This document shows, one piece after another, positions 36,199 through 45,343 of a stretch of DNA of 64,000 nucleotides (the first letter of the stretch is position 1; each line of letters starts with the position of its first letter). Under the pieces are notes generated by a model that saw nothing but the letters and a program-made list of their open reading frames with translations, ran no database searches and was not told the DNA's origin. The position numbers and the translations under genes were made by a program. This DNA is from Trinickia dinghuensis (GTDB lineage: Bacteria > Pseudomonadota > Gammaproteobacteria > Burkholderiales > Burkholderiaceae): the NCBI RefSeq assembly GCF_003367175.1, contig NZ_QRGA01000006.1:62001-126000 (forward strand), in the 5' to 3' direction.

Positions 36199-37191
36199 AT
36201 GAAGACCCGTCCCTACCTGGCCGCCGCCAAGCATGTGATGCTCGGCGCGGCTGCGGCCTCGGCGTTGTGTGCCGGTGCAGCGTTCGCCGATCAGCCCATC
36301 GTCGGCCTCATCACGAAGACCGATACCAACCCCTTCTTCGTGAAGATGAAGCAAGGCGCCGAAGCCGCCGCGCAGAAAGACGGCGCCAAGCTGCTGACGG
36401 CCGCGGGCAGGTACGACGGAGACAATTCATCGCAGGTGACGGCCCTCGAGAACATGACGACGGCGGGCGCCAAGGCGATCCTGATCACGCCGAGCGATAC
36501 GAAGGCCATCGTGCCGTCGATCGAGAAAGCGCGTAAAGCCGGCGTCATGGTGATCGCGCTCGATACGCCGACGGACCCGCAAACCGCCACCGACGGGCTG
36601 TTCGCGACCAATAACTTCAAGGCCGGCGAGCTGATCGGCGCCTACGCCAAGAAAGCGCTCGGCGGCAAGCCTGCGAAGATCGCCACGCTCGATCTCGCAC
36701 CGGGCATCTCGGTCGGCATCCTGCGTCACGACGGCTTCCTGAAGGGCTTCGGCATCAAGGCGGGCGACCCGAGCATCGTCTGCAGCCAAGACACGCGCGG
36801 CGATCAGTCGAAGGGGCAGGCGGCGATGGAAAACTGCTTGCAGAAATCCCCCGACATCAACGTCGTCTACACGATCAACGAGCCCGCGGCGGCCGGCGCC
36901 TATCGCGCGCTGCAAACCGCAGGCAAGGAAAAGAACGTGCTGATCGTATCGATCGACGGCGGCTGCGAAGGCGTGCGCAACGTCAAGGCCGGCGAGATCG
37001 CGGCGACGGCGCAGCAATACCCGCTCAAGATGGCCGCGATGGGCGTCGATGCCGGCGTCAACTACGCGAAGACCGGTAAGAAAGTGAGCGGCTACACGGA
37101 CACGGGCGTCACGCTGATCACCGACAAGCCGATGTCCGGCGTCGACAGCAAGGACACGGCCTTCGGCTTGCAGAACTGCTGGGGCCAATAA
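36199..37191 (+). CDS. frcB: Sugar ABC transporter substrate-binding protein (FrcB-like)
   Basis: This 330-residue protein has a signal peptide ending near 'ALCAGAAFADQPIV' and a type 1 periplasmic-binding fold: 'GLITKTDTNPFFVKMKQGAE', 'AAGAKAILITPSDTKAIVP', 'GILRHDGFLKGFGI', 'CSQDTRGDQSKGQAAMENCL'. The pattern closely resembles FrcB of rhizobia, which binds fructose, mannose and ribose; the exact sugar is inferred. GGAGGAGG lies eight or so bases before the ATG. It is followed by permease and ATPase genes. Confidence 0.85.
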   Translation: MKTRPYLAAAKHVMLGAAAASALCAGAAFADQPIVGLITKTDTNPFFVKMKQGAEAAAQKDGAKLLTAAGRYDGDNSSQVTALENMTTAGAKAILITPSDTKAIVPSIEKARKAGVMVIALDTPTDPQTATDGLFATNNFKAGELIGAYAKKALGGKPAKIATLDLAPGISVGILRHDGFLKGFGIKAGDPSIVCSQDTRGDQSKGQAAMENCLQKSPDINVVYTINEPAAAGAYRALQTAGKEKNVLIVSIDGGCEGVRNVKAGEIAATAQQYPLKMAAMGVDAGVNYAKTGKKVSGYTDTGVTLITDKPMSGVDSKDTAFGLQNCWGQ

Positions 37192-37306
37192 CGGAGCACG
37201 GCGCGGCATCGCCCATAGCTTGACTTAGCTTCACGCTTCATTGCCGCGCCGGCACTGTCGCTGTCACTACCAGTCATTTCGTTTCGATCGTAGGAGAAGA
37301 CGCATC

Positions 37307-38305
37307 ATGACGACTCAATCCGCCGGGCCGGTAGCGCCGGCCCCCGTTCCTCGCTCGCGCGCCCTTCGCATGCCGAGCATCGCAGAGGCCGGCCCGCTGA
37401 TCGCCCTCATCGCCGCGTGCGCCTTCTTCATCTCGCAGAGCCATCGCTTTCTGTCGTTTCAGAATTTGTCGCTGATCCTTCAGCAAACGATCGTCGTCGC
37501 CGTCATCGCGATCGGACAGACGCTGATCGTGCTAACCGCCGGCATCGATCTGTCGTGCGGCATGGTCATGGCGTTCGGCTCGATCATCATGACGAAGTTT
37601 GCCGTCGTGCTGGGCGTGCCGCCGATCTTGGCCATCCTGTGCGGCATCGCCGCCAGCGCATTGTTCGGACTCCTGAACGGCGTGCTCGTGACGCGCGTGA
37701 AGCTGCCTTCGTTCATCGTGACGCTGGGCACGCTCAACATCGCGTTCGCGTTGACGCAGCTCTATTCGAATGCCGAGACGGTATCGAACCTGCCCGACGC
37801 GATCATGTTCCTCGGCAACACGTTCCGAGTCGGGCCGGCCGAAGTGACCTACGGCACCGTGCTCGCGCTGCTTCTGTATCTCGTCACTTGGTTCGTACTC
37901 CGAAATACCGTTCCCGGCCGGCATCTGTACGCGCTCGGCAACAACCCCGAGGCCGCGCGCTTGATGGGCTTGTCGTCGGAGAAGATCTTGCTGACCGTCT
38001 ACTCCCTGTCGGGGGCGATCTACGGCATCGCGGCCCTGCTGCTCGTCTCGCGCACCGGCGTGGGCGATCCGCAGGCCGGCCAGAGCGACAACCTCGACAG
38101 CATCACGGCCGTGGTGCTCGGCGGCACCAGCCTGTTCGGCGGGAGAGGATCGGTTGTCGGCACATTGCTCGGCGCATTGATCGTCGGCGTGTTCCGCAAC
38201 GGCCTGACGTTGATCGGCGTCTCGTCGGTCTATCAAGTGCTGATCACCGGCATTCTCGTGATTCTCGCGGTGGCGGCCGACAAGCTTTCGCACCGTCGCG
38301 GCTGA
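37307..38305 (+). CDS. frcC: Sugar ABC transporter permease (FrcC-like)
   Basis: This 332-residue protein has about ten membrane helices and the BPD_transp_2 signatures 'TLIVLTAGIDLSCGMVMAFG', 'NGVLVTRVKLPSFIVTLGTL' and 'LGGTSLFGGRGSVVGTLLGA'. It forms the channel for the FrcB-like binding protein. The start at 37307 follows a GGAGAAG site; the longer frame to 37241 is not supported. Confidence 0.9.
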   Translation: MTTQSAGPVAPAPVPRSRALRMPSIAEAGPLIALIAACAFFISQSHRFLSFQNLSLILQQTIVVAVIAIGQTLIVLTAGIDLSCGMVMAFGSIIMTKFAVVLGVPPILAILCGIAASALFGLLNGVLVTRVKLPSFIVTLGTLNIAFALTQLYSNAETVSNLPDAIMFLGNTFRVGPAEVTYGTVLALLLYLVTWFVLRNTVPGRHLYALGNNPEAARLMGLSSEKILLTVYSLSGAIYGIAALLLVSRTGVGDPQAGQSDNLDSITAVVLGGTSLFGGRGSVVGTLLGALIVGVFRNGLTLIGVSSVYQVLITGILVILAVAADKLSHRRG

Positions 38306-38361
38306 GGCATCGGACTTCGCCGCCCCTCTTCGTATGCGTAGGTTCGGTTTATCTGCGCAAT

Positions 38362-38385
38362 CGTATTCGCATTCGTATTCGCATT
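38362..38385. repeat. Two tandem copies of a 12-base unit before frcA
   Basis: CGTATTCGCATT is repeated twice (38362-38373, 38374-38385) and continues partly, just upstream of the frcA ribosome-binding site. It might change spacing between permease and ATPase translation if unstable. Confidence 0.75.
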
Positions 38386-38400
38386 CGCCAAGGAAACGCC

Positions 38401-39195
38401 ATGTCGACTTCAAGCTCCCGCTCAACACAGCCCGTGCTCCAGGCGCGCGGCCTCGTGAAGCGCTATGGACAAGTGACCGCGCTGGACGGCTGTGATTTCG
38501 AAGTCATGCCCGGCGAGATTCTCGCCGTCATCGGCGACAACGGCGCCGGTAAATCCTCGCTGATCAAGGCGCTCTCCGGCGCGACCGTCCCCGACGAAGG
38601 CGACATCCTGCTCGACGGCGCACCCGTGAAATTTCGCAGCCCGCTCGACGCGCGGGAGAAAGGCATCGAGACCGTTTATCAGGAGTTGGCTGTCGCCCCG
38701 GCCATGACGATCGCCGAGAATCTGTTTCTCGGGCGTGAGCGCCGTTTGCCCGGCTGGCGCGGCTCGGTGCTCAGGATGATCGACAAACGCCGCATGCTCG
38801 ACGAAGCCACCTCGCACATGAAGGATCTGCAGATCGGGATTCGATCGATGCGCCAGGCGGTCGAGACGCTATCGGGAGGACAACGCCAAGGCGTTGCTGT
38901 CGCGCGCAGCGCGGCATTCGCGCGGCATGTCGTCATTCTCGACGAGCCGACCGCCGCGCTCGGCGTGAAGGAAGGCAACATGGTGCTGGAGATGATCCGG
39001 CGCGTGCGCGATCGTGGATTGCCGGTCATTCTCATCAGCCACAACATGCCGCACGTGTTCGAGATCGCCGACCGCATTCATATTCAGCGGCTAGGGAAAC
39101 GCGCCGCGCTCGTCAATACGAAGGACATTCATATGTCCGACGCGGTGGCGATCATGACGGGTGCCAAGCAGGCGGATGTTCGGGCCATTGCGTGA
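38401..39195 (+). CDS. frcA: Sugar ABC transporter ATP-binding protein (FrcA-like)
   Basis: This 264-residue single ATPase domain carries Walker A 'GDNGAGKSSLIKAL', Q-loop 'ETVYQELAVAPAMT', signature 'LSGGQRQGVAVAR', Walker B 'HVVILDEPTAAL' and the H-loop 'ILISHNMPH'. Most sugar importers of this class have a fused double ATPase; a single domain is typical of the FrcA group. AAGGAA lies before the ATG. Confidence 0.9.
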   Translation: MSTSSSRSTQPVLQARGLVKRYGQVTALDGCDFEVMPGEILAVIGDNGAGKSSLIKALSGATVPDEGDILLDGAPVKFRSPLDAREKGIETVYQELAVAPAMTIAENLFLGRERRLPGWRGSVLRMIDKRRMLDEATSHMKDLQIGIRSMRQAVETLSGGQRQGVAVARSAAFARHVVILDEPTAALGVKEGNMVLEMIRRVRDRGLPVILISHNMPHVFEIADRIHIQRLGKRAALVNTKDIHMSDAVAIMTGAKQADVRAIA

Positions 39196-39316
39196 TGACC
39201 GGCGTGTGGCGTTGCCGTCACGTCGCGCCGTGTCGTATCGTGCCGTGCCGCGTTGTGTTGCGTTCGCACGTTGCTCGCGAAGCGGATGGAATGCGGACGC
39301 ATGAGGATCTACTGAA

Positions 39317-40519
39317 ATGAACGCGCGAACGCATCCGCATGCGACGAGAACGGTCGGCTCGAATCAAGTCGGCATGCGGCAATTCAACGAGCGGATCGTG
39401 CTGCAGGCGATCCGCTTGCATGGGCCACTGCCCAAAGCCGACGTTGCTCGGCTCACGCGGCTCAGCATGCAAAGCGTATCGATGATCGTTGACCGGCTCA
39501 TCGACGATGGGCTGCTCGCCAAGCAGGCGCGTGTGAGGGGCCGCATTGGGCAACCGTCGGTGCCCATTGCGCTGAAGCCCGAAGGGGCGTACACGATCGG
39601 CATCAAGGTCGGGCGTCGCAGTCTCGACGTACTCGCGATGGATTTCACCGGGCACGTCTGCACGCGCGATGTCCTCGAGTATGCGTATCCCGATCCCGAC
39701 ATCTTGTTTCCTGCGTTGGAAAGCAAGATCGCCCGGGTGATCGATTCTTTGGGGGCGCACGCCGACAAGGTCGTCGGAGTCGGTGTCGCCGCGCCGCTAT
39801 GGCTGGGCGGATGGCGAGACTTTTTGGGTGCGCCGCCCGCCGCGTTGGAATCGTGGAACGCCATCGACATTCGCACGCGCATCGCCACGATGACGGGACT
39901 CCCCGTCGAGTTCGCCAAGGACACGACTGCCGCGTGCGCGGCCGAACTCGTGATGGGACAAGGGCGCGGCATTCGCTCGTTTCTTTACCTGTTCGTCGGG
40001 ACATTCATCGGCGGCGGGTTGGTCATCGACGGCCGCTTGCACGGCGGGCCGCACGGCAACGCGGGTGCAGTGGGCTCGATGCCCCTCTCGATCGGCGATG
40101 GGCGCGCGCCACGACAATTGCTGCATACCGCATCGGGGTTCGTTCTCGAGCAGCGCTTCGTCGCCGCAGGCGTGCCGGCAGCCGCCGCGCACGATCATCG
40201 AGCGCTCGGGGCCGACGTCTGGGCGGTTACCGAGCGGTGGCTCGACGAAGCGTGTCCCGCCATTGCAATGACGATCGCCGGTTCGACGGCGCTGCTCGAT
40301 CTTGAGGCCGTCGTCATCGACGGAGAAGTCGATCGGCAACTCATGCGCGAACTCATTCGACGCACGCAAGGTGCGCTCGATCGCATCGAATGGGAAGGGA
40401 TGGTCAGGCCGCAACTGATCGAAGGGACGATCGGGGCGGATGCAAGAGCGATGGGCGGGGCGATTCTGCCGCTCTACGCGCATTTTGCGCCGATGCATGA
40501 GTTGTTTTTGAAGGATTAG
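39317..40519 (+). CDS. ROK family regulator lacking the usual zinc motif
   Basis: This 400-residue protein has an N-terminal winged helix ('GPLPKADVARLTRLSMQSVS', 'IDDGLLAKQARVRGRIGQPS') and a ROK sugar-binding domain ('TIGIKVGRRSLDVLAMDFTG', 'VGVGVAAPLWLGG', 'LYLFVGTFIGGGLVIDGRLH'). In most ROK proteins the 'GHAGEIGH' region is followed by a CxCGxxGC zinc site; here 'GNAGAVGSMPLSIGDGRAPR' runs on without those cysteines. The ATP-binding residues of kinases are also not evident, so it is a regulator, probably of the frcBCA genes just upstream and binding the dyad at 36114. Confidence 0.85.
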   Translation: MNARTHPHATRTVGSNQVGMRQFNERIVLQAIRLHGPLPKADVARLTRLSMQSVSMIVDRLIDDGLLAKQARVRGRIGQPSVPIALKPEGAYTIGIKVGRRSLDVLAMDFTGHVCTRDVLEYAYPDPDILFPALESKIARVIDSLGAHADKVVGVGVAAPLWLGGWRDFLGAPPAALESWNAIDIRTRIATMTGLPVEFAKDTTAACAAELVMGQGRGIRSFLYLFVGTFIGGGLVIDGRLHGGPHGNAGAVGSMPLSIGDGRAPRQLLHTASGFVLEQRFVAAGVPAAAAHDHRALGADVWAVTERWLDEACPAIAMTIAGSTALLDLEAVVIDGEVDRQLMRELIRRTQGALDRIEWEGMVRPQLIEGTIGADARAMGGAILPLYAHFAPMHELFLKD

Positions 40520-40730
40520 GGCGACGCGACGCGAGCAAGGGAGACCTCCACTTCCGGCTCGCCGCCGCCCCGCGGTCTCGAATTCATCAAATCAATCAAA
40601 ATCGTCAGCATTTGAGATCCGCACCTCTCCCACTAGCGGCGTGTGATTTCTAGACGCGTCCGGCAAGACAATTTCGGTGACACTAACGCTGTGAATCGTC
40701 AGCAAGCTCCATCTATGCTGGGAGAACAGA

Positions 40731-41291
40731 ATGCCGAAAGTCACCGATGCATTGTTTGTCCTCGATCCCACCAAGATTCTGACAGACCACGGGACCAACG
40801 ATGGTTATAAGCCACTGAATAACGAAGGCCTCGGCTACGTATTCGCAGTGGCGCCTTTCTCAGATGTTGCGCAGAGTACGGATCAAAGCGAAGTAGACGC
40901 GCAGCAAGCGCAAGACCACCAGCAAGAGGAAGGTGGGGACCAAGCGGAGCTCATCATCAATGTCGGCGATGTTGCCCGCTTTCGCTCTCTGCCGTTGGGA
41001 TGGCGAAGCGATCATCAATGCTTCATCGACAAAATTGTCTTTGATACGCCTGGCAATAAGATCATCACATCGCCCACCAAAATTTGTCGGTCCGTAAGCA
41101 GCACCGAGCTTGATCCAACGGCAACGTTATTTACACAATATACCCTCGCTTCCGAAGTCGACCATTACCACGAAGCGACGACGATTTGCTCCGGAACGGC
41201 GAAATTCACCGTCAACTTCTCCATTTACGACGATAAATTGCGGAGATTGGGCGGATACAGCCTTCGATCTCAAATAAAAGTCGAAGCCTAA
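40731..41291 (+). CDS. AidA/PixA family inclusion-body protein, copy 1
   Basis: This 186-residue protein shows the family frame: an N-terminal strand with 'LFVLDPTKILTDH', a 'GYVFAVAPFSDV' strand, the core 'LIINVGDVARFRSLPLG', the array motif HQCF with Cys97 and a C-terminal 'KFTVNFSIYDDKLRRLGGYS'. Members include Xenorhabdus PixA and Burkholderia AidA; AidA is quorum-regulated and linked to nematode killing. It has no signal peptide. An acidic Gln-rich loop at 50-72 ('DQSEVDAQQAQDHQQEEGGD') is absent from the other copies. GGGAG at 40720-40724 sets the start. It is the first of five tandem paralogues. Confidence 0.8.
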   Translation: MPKVTDALFVLDPTKILTDHGTNDGYKPLNNEGLGYVFAVAPFSDVAQSTDQSEVDAQQAQDHQQEEGGDQAELIINVGDVARFRSLPLGWRSDHQCFIDKIVFDTPGNKIITSPTKICRSVSSTELDPTATLFTQYTLASEVDHYHEATTICSGTAKFTVNFSIYDDKLRRLGGYSLRSQIKVEA

Positions 41292-41401
41292 TCCCCCGCC
41301 CACCTCATACCGGGTGTACATACGCTATATATTTCAATACCGCGACTACGCGAACTGACATCACTCCATTGGTTACCCTTTATCTTATCGAAGGAACCAT
41401 A

Positions 41402-41956
41402 ATGCCGAATTCTGAAATCATCAAAATATTAGTGGTAATCGATGCGGAACGAATCCTTCGAGACCATACGCCCAATGGATCCCAACCGGTTCCGCTCAAG
41501 AACGCAGGAAAGGGCTATGCATATCTGCTAACCGAATGGTCGGATACCGATCAATATCAAGGCACCACCACGTTTAAAAGCGGCTGGGTAAACGAGCAAG
41601 ATCAAGAAGAAGGCGGCTACTCATTAAACGTCAGAGCAAAAGCTGGCGACATCGTTCAGTGGCGAGCGGTTTCTTTGACATCGCCATTTCAGTATCGGTG
41701 CTATCTCAAAGGCCTAGAGTACGGTAGCTGGTCGAATATCACGGCACCTCAATCCAAAACAAAACCTCTCGCCTACACAGTCGCGACTCCGGGTGCGCCC
41801 CCGTCCGGCGGGATGACGATAGTACCAGCCAACGATTATTGGTGGGAGTCCACCGTTCAAAATTCGAATCGGCAACCTTACAACCTGCTATACACGATCG
41901 TCGACAATAACGGCTCGAACAGAGGAATCTTCTCGCACGATCCTTATATCACGTGA
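41402..41956 (+). CDS. AidA/PixA family inclusion-body protein, copy 2
   Basis: This 184-residue protein has the family strands 'KILVVIDAERILRDH', 'GYAYLLTEWSDTD', 'YSLNVRAKAGDIVQWRAVSL' and the YRCY motif with Cys100; the C-terminus 'YNLLYTIVDNNGSNRG' parallels the FSI(Y/F)D strand of the other copies. It is the most typical AidA-like member by the IDAERIL and GDIVQWRAVSL patterns. AAGGA at 41391-41395 defines the start at 41402 rather than the upstream ATG at 41369. Confidence 0.8.
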   Translation: MPNSEIIKILVVIDAERILRDHTPNGSQPVPLKNAGKGYAYLLTEWSDTDQYQGTTTFKSGWVNEQDQEEGGYSLNVRAKAGDIVQWRAVSLTSPFQYRCYLKGLEYGSWSNITAPQSKTKPLAYTVATPGAPPSGGMTIVPANDYWWESTVQNSNRQPYNLLYTIVDNNGSNRGIFSHDPYIT

Positions 41957-42004
41957 ACTGTGCGTCAATCGATATCGCAATCACGTCACTCAAATGGAGC
42001 CATC

Positions 42005-42574
42005 ATGCCAAACGTCATTGACTGCGCTGCAGTGTTTGACCCGGTAAAGATTCTTCAAGATCACACCTCGCCTTCCGCGCAATTGCCGCATTCGGTCTCA
42101 TCCGGCACCAGCTCGACCGATAGCTGGATTCCACTCAAATACAGCGGCCGTTCCTATGTATTCTTCCTGGCCCCCTCCGCTAACGTCGCGACCACGAGCA
42201 GTCAGGACGCCCTGGAGGCCAGCAATGATTTGCGAATCATCGCCAAAGTTGCCGATACTCTTCGTTTTCGAGTAGCCAGCTTAGCCCTACGTTGCGATCA
42301 TCAATGCTTTGTGGAGCAAATCGATATTGCCAGTGGAGCGCAATGCATCACCGAACCGACACTACAACAACGTGCATCGGTTTCGACGATGGTGGACGCC
42401 TCGGTGTCCACTCTGGATCAAGTGAAACCCACGGATATTATCGATAGTTGCTGGGAGTTTACGGCCACCCAGGCAGGGTTGGCGGCCGCCAACATGAAGT
42501 TTCGGATTTACGACGACAAGGCAGTGCTTCGAGGGAATTTCGTCTGCACGATCTGGTATATGGTGCAGCCGTAA
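42005..42574 (+). CDS. AidA/PixA family inclusion-body protein, copy 3
   Basis: This 189-residue protein is closest in pattern to copy 1: 'AAVFDPVKILQDH', 'LRIIAKVADTLRFRVASLAL', then CDHQCF with Cys101 and 'NMKFRIYDDKAVLRGNFVC'. A Ser/Thr-rich insertion (residues 27-40) lengthens the first loop. GGAG lies five bases before the ATG at 42005. It starts only 48 bases after copy 2, so the two are probably co-transcribed. Confidence 0.8.
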   Translation: MPNVIDCAAVFDPVKILQDHTSPSAQLPHSVSSGTSSTDSWIPLKYSGRSYVFFLAPSANVATTSSQDALEASNDLRIIAKVADTLRFRVASLALRCDHQCFVEQIDIASGAQCITEPTLQQRASVSTMVDASVSTLDQVKPTDIIDSCWEFTATQAGLAAANMKFRIYDDKAVLRGNFVCTIWYMVQP

Positions 42575-42683
42575 CAGGGTTCGGCCAAGCGCTTCCGCTC
42601 CGCTTGCGCACGGCGTTGCGGCCACATGCACCGAGCATTTCTTGACTCCGGCGCCGTCGTTACCTCAATCGAAGAGGCTACAT

Positions 42684-43232
42684 ATGAACATCGACGTAAC
42701 CTATATTCCGAATCTAGAAGGAATCTTCCAAAGCTCGCTTTTTAGCGCAACTTCTTATTACAACGCATCCGTCGCGGGCCAGGGTTTAGTTTTTGGATTA
42801 ACCCGATCAAGCAATGAAAACGCCGGACCATATTGGCCCGGATATCCAAACACGGCCAGCAACAATCAAGGCGGAGTCAACTTGAACATCCGGGTTCAGC
42901 CCAACGATAAAGTCAGACTGCGCACAAATTCGTTGACGGCTGGATTCAAGTATCAATGCTTCATTCAATCCATCGCTCTTTACGAAAAAAGCATCACGGC
43001 AAGCGCTCACAAATGCGAGGCCATTCCCGCCACATCTAGGACAACAACCGGCGCAGTGGCCGTGACCCAGGTTTTCGACGATTACTGGGAACTTACCGTC
43101 GGCGACAAGCTCGGATATGAGCAATGCACGATCAATTTCTCCATATTCGACAGCAATGCCACTCGCATAGGAGGATTCTTCACCTATCTCTACGTGAATT
43201 GGCCAGGTGAATCCCCGTACTCCATTCAGTAA
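42684..43232 (+). CDS. AidA/PixA family inclusion-body protein, copy 4
   Basis: This 182-residue protein diverges at the N-terminus ('MNIDVTYIPNLEGIFQSSLF', lacking the VDxxxIL pattern) but keeps 'VNLNIRVQPNDKVRLRTNSL', 'FKYQCFIQSI' with Cys92 and 'QCTINFSIFDSNATRIGGFF'. Its end, 'NWPGESPYSIQ', resembles that of copy 5 (PG-x-S-x-Y). GAAGAGG before the ATG supports the start at 42684. Confidence 0.75.
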   Translation: MNIDVTYIPNLEGIFQSSLFSATSYYNASVAGQGLVFGLTRSSNENAGPYWPGYPNTASNNQGGVNLNIRVQPNDKVRLRTNSLTAGFKYQCFIQSIALYEKSITASAHKCEAIPATSRTTTGAVAVTQVFDDYWELTVGDKLGYEQCTINFSIFDSNATRIGGFFTYLYVNWPGESPYSIQ

Positions 43233-43318
43233 ATAAGCGCCTTCACCATCACCTGTGCACAGCGGCACCGCAAGACAACGCTCTGTAAAATGCGCCTCAT
43301 CTTTCGAAGGAGACATTA

Positions 43319-43867
43319 ATGAGCATCATTAATGTAACCATGTTCGTAGATATCATCGGGATCCTTCGCAACTACCCCGTGAGCGGGTCGACCGATACCT
43401 GCATCGAGGGCTTCGAAAAATACATTTTTTTCGTGACCGATTGGAGCGATGTGAATTTCGGGGGGCCCTATGGCGTACGTTCCGCCGGCAAAAGCGCCGA
43501 CGAGGGCAGTTGCTGGATAGACATCAAGGCCGCAGCCGGCGACTGCATTCACTTCCGGGCAATAGGCCTCTCACTAGGATTTGAATATCAGTGCTTCATA
43601 CACCCCTTTTCGTTTAGCGATTCACGCATCGTGTCGGATGCCAAGCCGGTGGCGAGCAGCAGGCTCGTGGCTGTCCGGGACCAGGCGGGCAAGGTCGTTG
43701 TGAAACAGATCGACGACTATCACTTGGAAGCCCAGGTCACGGGGCCCGGGCATGTGTCGTATAGAGTGTCATTTTCTGTATTCGACAGCACGGGCGTACG
43801 CATCGCAATACTCACGCTTGACCCAAATATCGAGATCCCCGGAACAAGCAGATACGCCGTGGGGTAA
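43319..43867 (+). CDS. AidA/PixA family inclusion-body protein, copy 5
   Basis: This 182-residue protein has 'MFVDIIGILRNYP', 'YIFFVTDWSDVNFGG', 'CWIDIKAAAGDCIHFRAIGL', 'FEYQCFIHPF' with Cys92 and 'SYRVSFSVFDSTGVRIAILT'. The TDWSDVN element matches TEWSDTD of copy 2. It follows a strong AAGGAG site. It is the last of the five and is followed by a longer A+T-rich gap before the hemopexin-like genes. Confidence 0.8.
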   Translation: MSIINVTMFVDIIGILRNYPVSGSTDTCIEGFEKYIFFVTDWSDVNFGGPYGVRSAGKSADEGSCWIDIKAAAGDCIHFRAIGLSLGFEYQCFIHPFSFSDSRIVSDAKPVASSRLVAVRDQAGKVVVKQIDDYHLEAQVTGPGHVSYRVSFSVFDSTGVRIAILTLDPNIEIPGTSRYAVG

Positions 43868-44169
43868 GTCGATTGTTCCATCAGCTTGATGGTCGATCGA
43901 TGCGAGTGCACTCGGAATTTATTTACAAATTTATCGAATAATAATCAAATATTGAATTACACGATGGCCAACCATCTTTCTCGGCAAGGATCACACAAAA
44001 ACATCAGCATTGTCGACGAAATTTCAACTATCGTTAAATTGAAACCGCGAGAACATCACATCGCACCCCTCGGCCTTGCGATTTGATACGAAACAGCCAA
44101 TCCTCAAAAAGTAAAAAACATCACCAAATAATTGTTTTAATCATCAATAATTTTTATAGGAAAATCAAA
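43868..44169. other. A+T-rich gap between the PixA array and the hemopexin-like genes
   Basis: About 300 bases with strongly raised A+T, unlike the chromosome on either side. No supported gene is present; a 66-codon frame at 43886-44086 has no features. It probably holds a separate promoter for the next two genes. Confidence 0.45.
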
Positions 44170-45231
44170 ATGCCAGCCCCCGACGGTACATTGCTATGCC
44201 TTTTCAGTAATGAAAAATTACTTTTAATTGACGATTTTTATCGCGAATTAAAAGGAATATACAAAATCACAGACGTCTGGCCTAATCTCGCCACATACAA
44301 CACAGCACCCTCTGTTAATATGGGCAACAATTTGGATGCCGCATATTATTGTCCGGAATATACGCAAATTGCATTTTTTAAGGCTGATCAATGTGCAATT
44401 TACAATTACGGATCAAACAAATGGCTTCAGGGAAAAATAAGCGACCATTTCTCCGCGCCGACTTCGACAGGTGAAACTTTTTACAGCAACCTCACCGCCG
44501 CCAGCACGGGGGTGAACCATGTTAATTATGCGTTTTACAGCGGAAGAAATTTCATTAACGGCCCGATCGCCAATCAAGATCCATTTCAAGTCACCAAAGT
44601 TAATTTAAGTCAAGGGCCATCCGATATAGTCAGCAATGGCTGGAATCTGAGCAGCAACCAGGACTTGGTCGCTTCCACCCTCGTGGCAGAACTAACCGCA
44701 TACGGTGCCCAAGGTGATGGAAAGCTGGAGCGCTGCCTCATTGTTCACGATACCAGCGATGGTCATTACAAATTTACATTCGAACAAAATGGTGTTCCCG
44801 GCTTTACCCCCGTTAAAGGCGTAATGCGGCTAACGGAACTGTGGCCGCAATATAGCGACAATGAATTTCCGATCCAAGCCGCGACGCGCGTAGATGCTTC
44901 GATTGTCGCCAATGCCAAGCCGCTTCCAGTCCCCGTACCCACCCCCTACCCGTACCAAGGCCCTGGCCCTGTGCTCACTCCGAACCCGCTGTGCGACGAA
45001 CTCGGCAACATCATGAAGTCGGTCTGCAGCTTGACCCTCTTGATGCATAAAGCCATCGACGCGTGCTATCCGCCTTCCTCGTGGCCGACGCAACCGTATC
45101 CCGACGGTTGCTCGAGTTCGGGCCATAAGCGTCATCCGTGCGGATGCAAGGGCCAACCCGGGGGAACGTCTTACGGAGGAGAGCCGGCGGGAGGACCTGT
45201 AGGGCCTCTGGGAAATGGTCCCGTGCAATAG
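44170..45231 (+). CDS. Hemopexin-like protein with Pro/Tyr linker and six-Cys C-terminal module (copy A)
   Basis: This 353-residue protein has three parts. Residues 1-248 look like hemopexin-type propeller blades: 'KITDVWPNL', then 'NLDAAYYCPEYTQIAFFKAD' and 'YNYGSNKWLQG', and a last blade 'RLTELWPQYSDNEFPIQAAT'. Residues 249-270 are a Pro/Tyr linker. Residues 271-327 form a module with cysteines at 275, 286, 299, 314, 324 and 326 around 'NIMKSVCSLTLLMHKAIDAC' and 'WPTQPYPDGC'. A Gly/Pro tail ends the protein. It has no signal peptide. AGGA before the ATG at 44170 sets the start. Its neighbour 45344 shares this layout. Hemopexin repeats are rare in bacteria (Photorhabdus photopexins are a known case). 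Ligand unknown. Confidence 0.65.
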   Translation: MPAPDGTLLCLFSNEKLLLIDDFYRELKGIYKITDVWPNLATYNTAPSVNMGNNLDAAYYCPEYTQIAFFKADQCAIYNYGSNKWLQGKISDHFSAPTSTGETFYSNLTAASTGVNHVNYAFYSGRNFINGPIANQDPFQVTKVNLSQGPSDIVSNGWNLSSNQDLVASTLVAELTAYGAQGDGKLERCLIVHDTSDGHYKFTFEQNGVPGFTPVKGVMRLTELWPQYSDNEFPIQAATRVDASIVANAKPLPVPVPTPYPYQGPGPVLTPNPLCDELGNIMKSVCSLTLLMHKAIDACYPPSSWPTQPYPDGCSSSGHKRHPCGCKGQPGGTSYGGEPAGGPVGPLGNGPVQ

Positions 45232-45343
45232 CACGGATGCACGCCTTCCCCAGAGATCGCCGACAAACTGACGATGTGAGGCCGCCGAAGACTTCGAAGC
45301 CATTGGCCGCCGTGGCCTCGGACATCGCATCTAGGAAACGGAA

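Noticed and set aside
40520-40730. Search for a quorum-sensing lux/cep-type box before the PixA array
   Set aside because: No convincing 18-20-base palindrome of that type was seen, so quorum control is not claimed.
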